Source of the DNA: Cryobacterium sp. Y82
GTDB lineage: Bacteria; Actinomycetota; Actinomycetes; Actinomycetales; Microbacteriaceae
DNA: 64,000 nucleotides
Assembly: GCF_002929495.1 (NCBI RefSeq)
Contig: NZ_PJJJ01000035.1
Span: 62,270 to 126,269 of the forward strand
Direction: 5' to 3'
Under the pieces are notes generated by a model. The model saw only the letters and a program-made list of their open reading frames with translations. It did not search any database and was not told the origin of the DNA. Shown in pieces: positions 55,549 to 63,734 of the stretch; position 1 is the first letter of the stretch, and every line of letters starts with the position of its first letter. The position numbers and the translations under genes are program-made.

Positions 55549-55592
55549 AGAAGAAAAGAGCGACCAGCCGAAGCTGGTCGCTCTTTTCTTCT
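55549..55592. terminator. bidirectional terminator between exonuclease and rpmE2
   Basis: A perfect 20-bp stem, left arm 55549-55568 ending CGACCAGC and right arm 55573-55592 starting GCTGGTCG, encloses a CGAA loop. The arms begin with AGAAGAAAAGAG and end with CTCTTTTCTTCT, so both strands give a U-rich tail, and it can end both convergent transcripts. The rest of the gap (55462-55548) shows nothing notable. Confidence 0.9.
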
Positions 55593-55620
55593 AAAACTGG
55601 ACGTCTGCAAATATCTGGTG

Positions 55621-55872
55621 CTATTTGCCGAACCCCTTGTAACGCGAGTTGAACTTCTCGACGCGGCCGGCGGAGTCCATGATGCGCTGTTTGCCCGTGT
55701 AGAACGGGTGCGATTCGGAGGAGATTTCCACGTCGATGACCGGGTACGTGGTTCCGTCTTCCCACTCGATGGTCTTCTTGCTGGAGACCGTCGAACGGGT
55801 CAGAAAGGTCGCGCCGGAGGCGAGGTCGCGGAAAACGACGGCAGCGTACTCGGGATGAATGTCAGACTTCAT
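55621..55872 (-). CDS. rpmE2: 50S ribosomal protein L31 type B
   Basis: The 83-residue protein has the L31 fold ([63 protein letters not shown]) but lacks the CxxC zinc ligands of type A. Type B L31 replaces the zinc form under zinc shortage and is often controlled by Zur. The ATG at 55872 has AAAGGA upstream. I see no clear Zur box in the 190-base upstream region, but an inverted repeat GGCC-TGAT-GGCC occurs near 55980-55992. The gene is monocistronic with the strong terminator. Confidence 0.95.
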   Translation of the reverse strand: MKSDIHPEYAAVVFRDLASGATFLTRSTVSSKKTIEWEDGTTYPVIDVEISSESHPFYTGKQRIMDSAGRVEKFNSRYKGFGK

Positions 55873-56065
55873 GAAAATTTCCTTTTGCACTTCTGGTGAA
55901 CAGACTTGTAACTGGTCACAGTGCTGTTCGATTGTTGGGCACCGCTCGCCGTATGCCCAAATGACAACGCCAAGCCGGTTGGCCTGATGGCCAGCCCCTT
56001 ACTTTAGCAGAACTTACTTTGGCGGGAACTCCTCGGCGTTGAAGCCTTCTGTTGGAGCGTTCCGT

Positions 56066-56848
56066 TTAGACAGCGCGCGCCCCGAAGCGGCCGTCGTTCT
56101 CGGTGAGTTCAATGTTCAGGCCGAACGTCTCGCTCAGAGCCGTCGCGGTGAGCGCCGTGCCGATTGGTCCGGCCGAGACGACCTTGCCGCCGGACAGTAG
56201 CAGCACATGGGTGAATCCAAGTGGAATCTCTTCAACGTGGTGAGTGACCATGATGATGGCCGGCGAATTGGGTTCCTGGGCGAAGCCGCTAAGAAGCTGC
56301 AGCAGCGCTTCCCTGGCGCCGAGGTCGAGGCTCGCAGCTGGCTCGTCGAGTAAAAGAATTTCCGGGTCGGTCATGACTGAGCGGGCGATCTGGACCCGTT
56401 TCTGTTCTCCGTCGCTCAGGGTGCCGAATTTGCGGTCGGCAAGATGATCGAGATTCCATTCCTGCAATACGCGCTGGGCTCGTCGTTCATCAATGGTTTC
56501 GTATTCTTCGTTCCACCGGCCGGTTACCGAGTAGGCCGCCGTCATGACAACGTCGAGGACCTTCTCATTGGCGGGGACTTTGCGTGCCATTGCAGTCGAG
56601 GCGAACCCGATCCGGGGCCGCAGCTCGAAGACATCCGTACCGCCAAGGGTCTCATCGAGTACCTCGGCCTGACCGGTCGACGGATGCATAAAAGCTGCGG
56701 CAATCTGTAACAACGTGGTCTTGCCGGCCCCATTCGGGCCAAGGATGACCCACCGTTGGTCGTCGTCGACGCTCCAATTCACTGAGTCGAGGATGGGGGT
56801 GCCACCCCGGACGACCGAGACGTCGGTGAAATGCAAAACGTTGACCAT
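56066..56848 (-). CDS. ABC transporter ATP-binding protein (YlmA-type)
   Basis: The 260-residue protein has one ABC domain: Walker A GPNGAGKTTLLQ (about residues 37-48), signature LSDGEQKRVQIARSV, Walker B ILLLDEPAASLDLGA and switch MVTHHVEEIPLGF. The signature LSDGE differs from canonical LSGGQ, as in the YlmA/ModF-like branch of solo ATPases. No permease or binding protein lies next to it, so its partner is unknown and it may act alone. The gene sits between rpmE2 and glgM on the same strand. Upstream is a short gap with a stem-loop. Confidence 0.88.
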   Translation of the reverse strand: MVNVLHFTDVSVVRGGTPILDSVNWSVDDDQRWVILGPNGAGKTTLLQIAAAFMHPSTGQAEVLDETLGGTDVFELRPRIGFASTAMARKVPANEKVLDVVMTAAYSVTGRWNEEYETIDERRAQRVLQEWNLDHLADRKFGTLSDGEQKRVQIARSVMTDPEILLLDEPAASLDLGAREALLQLLSGFAQEPNSPAIIMVTHHVEEIPLGFTHVLLLSGGKVVSAGPIGTALTATALSETFGLNIELTENDGRFGARAV

Positions 56849-56913
56849 ACAGCCATGTTATCGGGCGGGGTCGACGCAGAAATACGCCGGGCCCACCCCA
56901 GGAGCGAGACCGC

Positions 56914-56929
56914 CACCCCTGACGGGGTG
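56914..56929 (-). terminator. short stem-loop after glgM
   Basis: CACCCC (56914-56919) and GGGGTG (56924-56929) form a six-pair hairpin beside the glgM stop codon. No U-tract follows in the glgM direction, so termination would be weak. Confidence 0.3.
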
Positions 56930-56931
56930 AG

Positions 56932-58113
56932 TCAAAGTAGAGACGCGTAGATCTCCCGAGTGCGGGTGGCGATTTGGCTCCAGCCGAACTCGCGCTCGGC
57001 GCGCAGGCGGCCAGCACGTCCCATTTCAGCCGCTCGGACCGGATCGCTCACCACCTCTGTCAGGATGCGGGCCAGGTCAGCGACGAATTGATCGGGATTC
57101 AGTGGCGTGCCCGTGCCGTCGGTGAGCTGCTCAATCGGCACCAGCCGCCCGGTATGACCGTCGGCGACGACCTCGGGGATACCACCGGTAGCGGTACCGA
57201 CAACTGCCAGTCCACAGGCCATTGCCTCGAGGTTGACGATTCCCAGTGGTTCGTAAATGGACGGGCAAACGAAGACTGTGCCGTGCGTCAGCACCGCGGC
57301 GAGCTCTGGTTGGGCGAGGAGTCGGTTGATCCAGACGACCCCCGACCGTTCCCGCTGCAACGCCTCGACGCCAGCGGTCACTTCGGCCAGGATTCCTGGA
57401 GTGTCCGGCGCTCCGGCACACAGTATGAACTGCACCTCTGGAGGCAGCAACGCGGCGGCACGTAACAGGTACGGCAGACCCTTTTGCCTGGTGATGCGAC
57501 CGACGAACACGACTGATGGTCGTTCAGGGTCGATGCCAAGCTCCCGGACGAAGTCTGCGTCGAGTCTGGGCTTCCAGCGGTCAAGGTCAATACCGTTGTA
57601 CACCGTGTGCACCCGACTCTCATCAAGTGCCGGGTAGCTGCGCAGAATATCGCGCCGCATGCCGTCGCTGACGGCGATCACGGCATCCGCTGCCTCGAAG
57701 GCCGTTTTCTCGATCCAGCTCGAGACGCGGTAGCCCCCGCCAAGCTGCTCGGCCTTCCACGGCCGCAGGGGTTCGAGACTGTGGGCCGTGACGACGTGCG
57801 GGATTCCGTGCAGCATCTTCGCGAGGTGCCCGGCCGCATTGGCATACCAGGTGTGCGAGTGCACGAGGTCGGCATCAGCGGCGTCCTGGGCCATCTGCAG
57901 GTCAACGCCGAGGGTACTCAGGGTGGCGTTGGCGCCGGCCAGCTGCGCCGGAACTTCATAGGCAAAGGTGTCGGTATCGGTGCGGGGCCCACCGAAGCAC
58001 CGCACCGACACGTCAATATCTTCACGAAGAGCACGCACGAGTTCCATCACGTGAACGCCCGCTCCCCCGTAGATTTCCGGGGGGTATTCCTTGGTCATCA
58101 GATCCACTCGCAT
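56932..58113 (-). CDS. glgM: alpha-maltose-1-phosphate/glycogen synthase (GT4)
   Basis: The 393-residue GT-B glycosyltransferase closely follows the mycobacterial GlgM (Rv1212c) layout: MRVDLMTKEYPPEIYGGAGVH at the start, LVHSHTWYANAAGHLAK, VVTAHSLEPLRPWK, GGGYRVSSWIE, VVFVGRITRQKGLPYLL and FVCPSIYEPLGIVNLEAMACGLAVV with the E-x7-E motif. It transfers glucose from ADP-glucose to glucose 1-phosphate or to glycogen. The start at 58113 agrees with that family. It is divergent from glgC, which makes ADP-glucose, so the pair supplies a two-enzyme module. The 79-base divergent region probably contains both promoters. Confidence 0.93.
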   Translation of the reverse strand: MRVDLMTKEYPPEIYGGAGVHVMELVRALREDIDVSVRCFGGPRTDTDTFAYEVPAQLAGANATLSTLGVDLQMAQDAADADLVHSHTWYANAAGHLAKMLHGIPHVVTAHSLEPLRPWKAEQLGGGYRVSSWIEKTAFEAADAVIAVSDGMRRDILRSYPALDESRVHTVYNGIDLDRWKPRLDADFVRELGIDPERPSVVFVGRITRQKGLPYLLRAAALLPPEVQFILCAGAPDTPGILAEVTAGVEALQRERSGVVWINRLLAQPELAAVLTHGTVFVCPSIYEPLGIVNLEAMACGLAVVGTATGGIPEVVADGHTGRLVPIEQLTDGTGTPLNPDQFVADLARILTEVVSDPVRAAEMGRAGRLRAEREFGWSQIATRTREIYASLL

Positions 58114-58192
58114 GGAGCAAAGGTAGCGCAGCCGAACCCGACGCACATCCGCCGTGCAACTCGAGCTGCCCGGTTGGCCCTACTCTGTACAC

Positions 58193-59437
58193 ATGAAAGC
58201 CAAGAAAATCTTTGGAATCGTACTCGCAGGTGGTGAGGGAAAACGGCTGATGCCGCTGACCGAGGACCGCGCCAAGCCAGCGGTACCCTTTGGAGGGCAT
58301 TACCGCCTGGTGGATTTTGCCCTGTCCAACCTGATCAATTCGGGCCTCACCCAGGTCGTTGTGTTGACGCAGTACAAGTCACACAGTCTCGACCGCCACG
58401 TCTCCCAGACTTGGCATGTCTCCGGTGGTTTGTCTAACTCGTACATCGCATCCGTGCCCGCTCAGCAGCGGCTCGGCAAGCGCTGGTTCAGCGGATCGGC
58501 CGACGCGATTCTGCAGAGTCTGAATCTCATCCACGACGAGAAACCCGACATCGTTGTCGTCGTCGGTGCCGACCATGTTTACCGCATGGATTTCAGCCAG
58601 ATGATCGAAGCGCACATCGCGTCTGGCCTGTCGGCCACGGTCGCCGCGATTCGCCAGCCCATCGGCCTAGCCGACCAGTTCGGCGTCATCGAAGTGGATG
58701 CCGCCACGCCTGGCCTGATCTCCGATTTTCGTGAGAAGCCCAAGGACGCCGTCGGGCTTGCCGACGCCCCCCACGAGGTGTTCGCTTCGATGGGAAACTA
58801 TGTCTTCAACACCGATGCCCTGATCGAGGCGGTACTGCGCGATGGTGAGCGTACCGATTCGAGCCATGACATGGGCGGTGACATCATTCCCGATTTTGTC
58901 TCCCGCGGCGACGCCGGTGTGTACGACCTCCAGCGCAATGTGGTACCAGGGTCAACCGATCGCGATCGGTACTACTGGCGCGACGTGGGAACGATCGACT
59001 CGTTCTTCGAGGCCCACCAGGACCTTATTTCGGCGCTTCCCGTGTTCAACCTGTACAACCACGAGTGGCCGATTTTCAGCATGCAGTTGAACTCGCCGCC
59101 AGCAAAATTCGTGCGGGACGGCCGGGGTGCTCTTGGCACCATGATCGACTCGATTGTGTCGCTGGGGTGCGTTATTTCCGGCGCCCACATCGAGCGCAGC
59201 GTTCTCGGACCCTGGACTGCGATCGGGTCGGCCTGCGAAGTCGTTGACTCGATCGTGTTTGACCGCGTGCAGATTCGACCCGGTGCGATCGTGCGTCGCG
59301 CCATTCTCGACAAGGAAGTCATCGTCGAGGCCGGTGCCACGGTCGGTGTCAATCGTGATCGCGACCTCGCGCGCGGTTTTAGCGTGACTGAATCCGGCAT
59401 CACCGTCGTCGGCAAGGGCGTGCTCGTTACTCCGTGA
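58193..59437 (+). CDS. glgC: glucose-1-phosphate adenylyltransferase
   Basis: GlgC makes ADP-glucose from ATP and glucose 1-phosphate. The 414-residue protein begins [32 protein letters not shown], the nucleotidyltransferase loop, and shows [13 protein letters not shown] (catalytic Asp), FREKPKD (glucose 1-phosphate site) and the left-handed beta-helix C-terminus with [20 protein letters not shown]. The ATG at 58193 is the family start. It is regulated allosterically in many bacteria. Its stop overlaps the GTG of serB (GTGA), so the two genes are coupled. Confidence 0.96.
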   Translation: MKAKKIFGIVLAGGEGKRLMPLTEDRAKPAVPFGGHYRLVDFALSNLINSGLTQVVVLTQYKSHSLDRHVSQTWHVSGGLSNSYIASVPAQQRLGKRWFSGSADAILQSLNLIHDEKPDIVVVVGADHVYRMDFSQMIEAHIASGLSATVAAIRQPIGLADQFGVIEVDAATPGLISDFREKPKDAVGLADAPHEVFASMGNYVFNTDALIEAVLRDGERTDSSHDMGGDIIPDFVSRGDAGVYDLQRNVVPGSTDRDRYYWRDVGTIDSFFEAHQDLISALPVFNLYNHEWPIFSMQLNSPPAKFVRDGRGALGTMIDSIVSLGCVISGAHIERSVLGPWTAIGSACEVVDSIVFDRVQIRPGAIVRRAILDKEVIVEAGATVGVNRDRDLARGFSVTESGITVVGKGVLVTP

Positions 59438-60087
59438 TCTCCGCTACTGCACCACGATTTCTGGTCGTCCTCGATGCCGACTCGACCCTGATTCAGGATG
59501 AGGTGATCGAGTTGTTGGCGGATGCCGCCGGCTCGCGAAATCTCGTGGCCGACGTGACCGAACGTGCAATGCGTGGCGAACTTGATTTCGCCGAAAGCCT
59601 GCGCGAACGAGTTTTAACCCTGGCGGGACTGCCCGACGCCGTGTTTGCCGAGGTGGCCCAGCGCATCCGCCCGACTGAGGGGGTGCACGAGCTGATTGCC
59701 GGTATTCATGCCGGAGGGGGCATCGTCGCCGTGGTGTCCGGCGGCTTTCACGAGTTGCTCGACCCCCTCGCGGCCGACCTCGGTGTGGACCATTGGCGTG
59801 CCAACCGACTTGAAGTCGAAGCCGGCCGTTTGACCGGGCGGGTCTTCGGACCAATTATTGACGCCGAGGCGAAAGCGGTCGCCCTGCGCGAATGGGCGGC
59901 ACAAAACGGCATCGCCCTGTCGCAGACCATCGCAGTCGGGGACGGCGCCAACGACCTGCACATGATGGACGCCGCCGGACTCGCCGTCGCGTTCAACGCC
60001 AAGCCACGGGTCAAGCGTGAGGCCGACCTCGTGATCGACCGCTGCAATCTCAGTCAGGTACTGCCGTTGCTGGGTTTGCGCGGCTGA
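59434..60087 (+). CDS. serB: phosphoserine phosphatase
   Basis: The 217-residue HAD-family enzyme converts phosphoserine to serine, the last step of serine synthesis. Motif I is [14 protein letters not shown] (nucleophile and acid/base Asp), motif [16 protein letters not shown], and motif [21 protein letters not shown]. It is shorter than many actinobacterial SerB proteins because it lacks the N-terminal ACT domain. The GTG at 59434 overlaps the glgC stop by four bases. This link of serine and glycogen genes is frequent in actinobacteria. Confidence 0.92.
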   Translation: MISATAPRFLVVLDADSTLIQDEVIELLADAAGSRNLVADVTERAMRGELDFAESLRERVLTLAGLPDAVFAEVAQRIRPTEGVHELIAGIHAGGGIVAVVSGGFHELLDPLAADLGVDHWRANRLEVEAGRLTGRVFGPIIDAEAKAVALREWAAQNGIALSQTIAVGDGANDLHMMDAAGLAVAFNAKPRVKREADLVIDRCNLSQVLPLLGLRG

Positions 60088-60113
60088 TACGGCTGCACCG
60101 CTTCGCTGTTTGC

Positions 60114-60824
60114 TCAGTGGCCCATTCCCAAGCCGCCATCGACGGGGATAACGGCACCCGAAATGTACCCGGCATCGTCGCCGGACAGCCAGGTGACGAC
60201 ACGAGCAACTTCTAGCGCAGTGGCAAAGCGACCGGCCGGAATGTTGCGCTTGTAGTCCGCCTGCTGTGCTTCGGGAAGAGCAGCGGTCATATCGGTTTCG
60301 ATAAAACCTGGAGCGACGACGTTGGCGGTAATGCCGCGAGCACCGAGCTCGCGTGTGATCGAACGGGCCAGGCCGATCAGCCCGCTCTTCGATGCCGAAT
60401 AATTCACCTGGCCTGCGGAGCCATAGAGTCCGACGACGCTGGATATGAGGACGATCCGTCCGTAGCGAGCTTTGAGCATGCCCTTGCTCGCCCTTTTGAC
60501 CACGCGAAACGCCCCGCTGAGGTTCGTGTCGATCACCGAGGTGAAGTCATCATCGGACATGCGCATGAGCAGTGTGTCACGGGTAATTCCAGCGTTCGCA
60601 ACGACGACCTCAACCGGACCGTATGTCGCCTCAATCTCGGTGAACGCTGCATCGATCGACGCAGCATCGGTCACGTCGGCGCGCACGGTGAGGCTGCCGG
60701 CCGGTCCGTGACCAGACCGTGAAGTCACAGCGACGCGGTGGCCCTGGGCGAGAAATTCTTTCGCGATGGCAAAACCGATACCGCGGTTACCGCCGGTGAC
60801 GAGCACTGTTCGAGCCGTTGTCAT
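60114..60824 (-). CDS. fabG: 3-oxoacyl-ACP reductase FabG-like
   Basis: The 236-residue SDR reductase uses NADPH to reduce 3-oxoacyl thioesters in fatty-acid synthesis. It has GGNRGIGFAIAKEF, NAGITRD, the Ser in ISSVVGLYGS, the YSASK catalytic pair (Tyr and Lys) and NVVAPGFIETDMT. It is close to the actinobacterial FabG1 (MabA-like). It is not part of a fatty-acid gene cluster here. It lies convergent to serB and divergent from DUF3099 after 177 bases that show no gene. Confidence 0.9.
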   Translation of the reverse strand: MTTARTVLVTGGNRGIGFAIAKEFLAQGHRVAVTSRSGHGPAGSLTVRADVTDAASIDAAFTEIEATYGPVEVVVANAGITRDTLLMRMSDDDFTSVIDTNLSGAFRVVKRASKGMLKARYGRIVLISSVVGLYGSAGQVNYSASKSGLIGLARSITRELGARGITANVVAPGFIETDMTAALPEAQQADYKRNIPAGRFATALEVARVVTWLSGDDAGYISGAVIPVDGGLGMGH

Positions 60825-61001
60825 AAAGTTCCTCTTCTGTTGTGAACCGAGCTGTGGGCTGCCGAAGGCGAGTTTTACAAAATACCCGGCAGATTCAAGT
60901 TTAAGGCGTGCAGGAATCAGGTCACACAGTCGTAGGCTGGTTGAGGCGGGTTATCCCCCCGCTGACCAACCCGCTGACCCACTGACGAACCCGATGGACC
61001 C

Positions 61002-61280
61002 ATGAAGCAGCAGTCGATCACCTCGCTCCCCGCCTCCCCGGAGGTTGAGCGACGCAACCGGATGATCAAGTACTCCATTGCGATGGGAGTGCGTATCATT
61101 TGCATTGTGCTCATGCTGTTCGTGCAGGGCTGGTGGCTGCTGATCTGCGCCATCGGTGCGATTGCGCTTCCCTACTTCGCTGTCGTGGTCGCGAACGTAA
61201 AGATAACCCCACGCGGTCCCGAAGTGTTACGGCCCGGCACCGTCGCGACGTACCGCAACACCGATGATGAGGCTAAGTGA
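61002..61280 (+). CDS. DUF3099 membrane protein
   Basis: The 92-residue protein has two hydrophobic helices (IAMGVRIICIVLMLFV and WWLLICAIGAIALPYFAVVVANV) between a cytosolic start with RRNRMIKY and a polar C-terminus (RGPEVLRPGTVATY). It matches the actinobacterial family DUF3099, whose function is unknown. It begins with ATG at 61002 after a weak SD. Its stop overlaps the next start by four bases, and the following two genes are connected in the same way, so the three products are probably made in fixed proportion. Confidence 0.88.
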   Translation: MKQQSITSLPASPEVERRNRMIKYSIAMGVRIICIVLMLFVQGWWLLICAIGAIALPYFAVVVANVKITPRGPEVLRPGTVATYRNTDDEAK

Positions 61281-61552
61281 ACGCTCGCGAGGCCGCTGAG
61301 CGCGGTCCGATGATCGGACTGGGCGCTCCGCTGCAAACATCTACCTGCTCGCGCGCCGACTGCCGAAATCCAGGACGTTGGCGCCTCGATTGGCGCAACC
61401 CACGCATCCACTCGACCGACCGCCTCAAAACCTGGCTGGCCTGCGACGATCACGTCGACTACCTGCGTGAGTTTCTGGCCGCCCGTGATTTTCCCCTGAG
61501 TGTGAGCATGCTTGGGTCTACCGGACCAGAGCACGTTGGAGATACGCAATGA
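61277..61552 (+). CDS. small Cys/His-rich conserved hypothetical protein
   Basis: The 91-residue protein has a cluster CSRADC near residue 24, a WRLDWRNPRIHS motif and then ACDDHVDYLREFLAARDFPL. The two cysteines followed by Cys and His about 30 residues later look like a zinc site. I know similar actinobacterial proteins only as conserved hypotheticals. It starts at a GTG overlapping the DUF3099 stop and its stop overlaps the SURF1 start. The position before SURF1 may hint at cytochrome oxidase maturation, which is inference only. Confidence 0.78.
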   Translation: MNAREAAERGPMIGLGAPLQTSTCSRADCRNPGRWRLDWRNPRIHSTDRLKTWLACDDHVDYLREFLAARDFPLSVSMLGSTGPEHVGDTQ

Positions 61553-62391
61553 CGGGCTGGCAGTTCGCTTTCAGCCGACGCTGGGCCGGGTATCTGGCAC
61601 TCACCATTCTCTTCGCGGCGGTGTGTTCCGGACTCGGCGTTTGGCAACTCGCCCGGCGTGATCAAGCACTTACCGAGCTGTTCAAGATCGAATCCAATTT
61701 TGACGCGAACCCCGTTCCCATCGCCGAAGCGCTTCCCGATCTGACAGCTTTCGACGAATCCCAGAAGTGGATGCCGGTGGAACTTACCGGTACCTATCTT
61801 GTCGACGACGAGATGCTCGCGCGGAACCGCCCCCTCAACGTTAATCCGGGCTTTGAAGTTCTGACCCCGCTACTGCTTTCCAATGGCACGATTTTCATCG
61901 TCAATCGCGGCTGGTTGCCGACCGGCCAGGAGCAGGATGCTCCCGACACGGTCCCGGCACCGCCAAGCGGAACCGTAACCGTCGTAGCCCGACTCAAAGC
62001 CACCGAACCCGACCTGCCCGGCCGCACGGCGAGCGGCAATCAAGTCGCGACGATTAACCTCACGTCTATTGCCGAGCGGCTCAACCAGCCCACCTACACC
62101 GGTGCGTACGGTCTGATGGACTCGGAAAGCCCCTTGCCTAGCGAGGAACGTCCGACCGCTGTCGTCAAACCGATACGCGACGAGGGTCCCCACCTGTCGT
62201 ATGCCTTCCAGTGGTTTGTGTTCGGCCTGCTCGCCTTCATCGGCCTCGGCTGGGCACTACGCGAGGAATACCGCAGCGTGAACGCCGAAGATCCAGAAGA
62301 ACGCGCACGCGCGGACGAGCGTGCCCGCAAGCGGGCGGCAAAACCGCGTAACGATGCGGAAATTGAAGACGCTTTGCTCGACGCCAACTGA
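61549..62391 (+). CDS. SURF1-family protein
   Basis: SURF1 proteins assist maturation of haem-copper cytochrome oxidases, probably by delivering haem a. The 280-residue protein has the two-helix membrane layout: TM1 (YLALTILFAAVCSGLGVWQLARRDQA, about residues 14-38) and TM2 (LSYAFQWFVFGLLAFIGLGWALREEYR, near 215-240) with a large extracytoplasmic domain containing KWMPVELTGTYL and VLTPLLLSNGTIFIVNRGWLP. The C-terminal tail is charged (EERARADERARKRAAK). The start overlaps the preceding gene (ATGA). It converges with mshA, two bases apart. Confidence 0.92.
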   Translation: MTGWQFAFSRRWAGYLALTILFAAVCSGLGVWQLARRDQALTELFKIESNFDANPVPIAEALPDLTAFDESQKWMPVELTGTYLVDDEMLARNRPLNVNPGFEVLTPLLLSNGTIFIVNRGWLPTGQEQDAPDTVPAPPSGTVTVVARLKATEPDLPGRTASGNQVATINLTSIAERLNQPTYTGAYGLMDSESPLPSEERPTAVVKPIRDEGPHLSYAFQWFVFGLLAFIGLGWALREEYRSVNAEDPEERARADERARKRAAKPRNDAEIEDALLDAN

Positions 62392-62392
62392 C

Positions 62393-63682
62393 CTAATCGA
62401 AAGAAACGTCAGGCGACGTCGCTCGGTGCTGCGTGCGGCCGGGCGAACGCGTACTGAGTTTTCTCCCGTGGGCGTCACACGCGAGCAGCCCCCGGTAGAC
62501 CTCGAGCAGCGACGCAGCCGACCGGGCCCATTTCAGACCAAGTGCGCGCTCCCGCGCCGCCACTGAGAGTTGCCGCGCCCGCTGCGGATCGGTCAGTACG
62601 TCAGCGATCGCGTCGGCCCACACCAGTGGCTCACGCGATTCCAGCACCAGACCGGTCACCCCGTCAGCAACGGCTTCACGCAGGCCGCCGGATGCTGCGG
62701 CAATGACGGGCACACCGCTCGCGGCAGCTTCGAGGGCAACGAGCCCGTAGGTTTCCGAGTGAGACGGCACCAGCACGAGCCGGGCACCCCGAAACAGGGC
62801 GCTCATATTGACCCTGGACTGCGGACCGATCAGATCAAGCTCATCTGTAAGCCCGACCCGCTCGGCGATCGCCCTCAACTCGTCAACGTAGCCGTCGTAG
62901 TCGGCCGAAGCAGCACCGGCGATCACGAGCGTCGGACGAATGGCCGCCGGCACGGCTGCGACTGCAGCAATGGCCAGGTCGAGGCCTTTGAGGGGTTGCA
63001 GGCGGGCTGCGACGAGGACGTAACCGCGGCCGTCGCCCTGTACCGCCAGATCAACCGGCATGCTCGGCGAGAACATGCTGCTGTCGACACCGGGCGGCAC
63101 AATGGCCGTGCGGTCTACGGCACCGCCCAGCCGCCCAGTGATCGTCGCCGCCTCGGACGCGCTGATCGCGACGAGTGAATCCGATTCACGTGCCAGCCAT
63201 GCCTCACCGAGCATCCGTCCCGGTGACTCGGCACGCTCCCCCGCCGAGAGCGGCGTCGATTCGTCGGCAGCGATGCTGTGGAAGCTTTGTACGTGCGGAA
63301 CGCCCCATTTCCGCGCTACCGGCAAAGCGGCCATGCCGGAAAACCAGTGATGCGAGTGGACAATGTCCCACGGCGGTCTTGCCGCCAGCTGGGCCGAAAA
63401 CTTCTCGATCCAGTGTTCGTGGTCGCCCTTCGGCAGTGCAGTTGCCGGACCCGCGTCAAGAAACTCCAGGATCACGCCCGGAGCCAGCTCCATCGCTCTT
63501 GGCTGATTCGCCGCTGAACGGCGGCTCAGAATACTCACGGAGTGCCCCAGGGCTGCAAGAGCTTCCGCTTGATGGCGTACGACGACGTTCATACCGCCCG
63601 CGTCACCGGCACCGGGATCCGCACCCGGTGAGGTGTGCAGGCACACCAGCGCGATGCGCAAAGATTTCGCGAGCGGCAACAC
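62393..63682 (-). CDS. mshA: D-inositol-3-phosphate glycosyltransferase MshA
   Basis: MshA joins N-acetylglucosamine to inositol 3-phosphate, the first committed step of mycothiol synthesis. The 429-residue GT-B protein has the family start IALVCLHTSPGADPGAGDAGGMNVVV, DIVHSHHWFSGMAALPVA, FHSIAADESTPLS, IVPPGVDSSMFSP, VLVAARLQPLKGLDLAI and VLVPSHSETYGLVALEAAASGVPVIAA with the E-x7-E pair. It starts at GTG (63682) after AAAGGAA. The C-terminus after KWARSAASLLEVYRGLL is a basic tail. With mshC at 29.6-30.9 kb this shows that the organism makes mycothiol. Confidence 0.92.
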   Translation of the reverse strand: MLPLAKSLRIALVCLHTSPGADPGAGDAGGMNVVVRHQAEALAALGHSVSILSRRSAANQPRAMELAPGVILEFLDAGPATALPKGDHEHWIEKFSAQLAARPPWDIVHSHHWFSGMAALPVARKWGVPHVQSFHSIAADESTPLSAGERAESPGRMLGEAWLARESDSLVAISASEAATITGRLGGAVDRTAIVPPGVDSSMFSPSMPVDLAVQGDGRGYVLVAARLQPLKGLDLAIAAVAAVPAAIRPTLVIAGAASADYDGYVDELRAIAERVGLTDELDLIGPQSRVNMSALFRGARLVLVPSHSETYGLVALEAAASGVPVIAAASGGLREAVADGVTGLVLESREPLVWADAIADVLTDPQRARQLSVAARERALGLKWARSAASLLEVYRGLLACDAHGRKLSTRSPGRTQHRATSPDVSFD

Positions 63683-63734
63683 GCAGGGTTCCTTTGAGTC
63701 GAATCCGGCGAGGTACGCCGGATCAAAGAATCAG

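Noticed and set aside
55873-56065. Zur box upstream of rpmE2
   Set aside because: I looked for a TGATAAT-type palindrome and found only a GGCC-TGAT-GGCC repeat far from the gene. I cannot support it.
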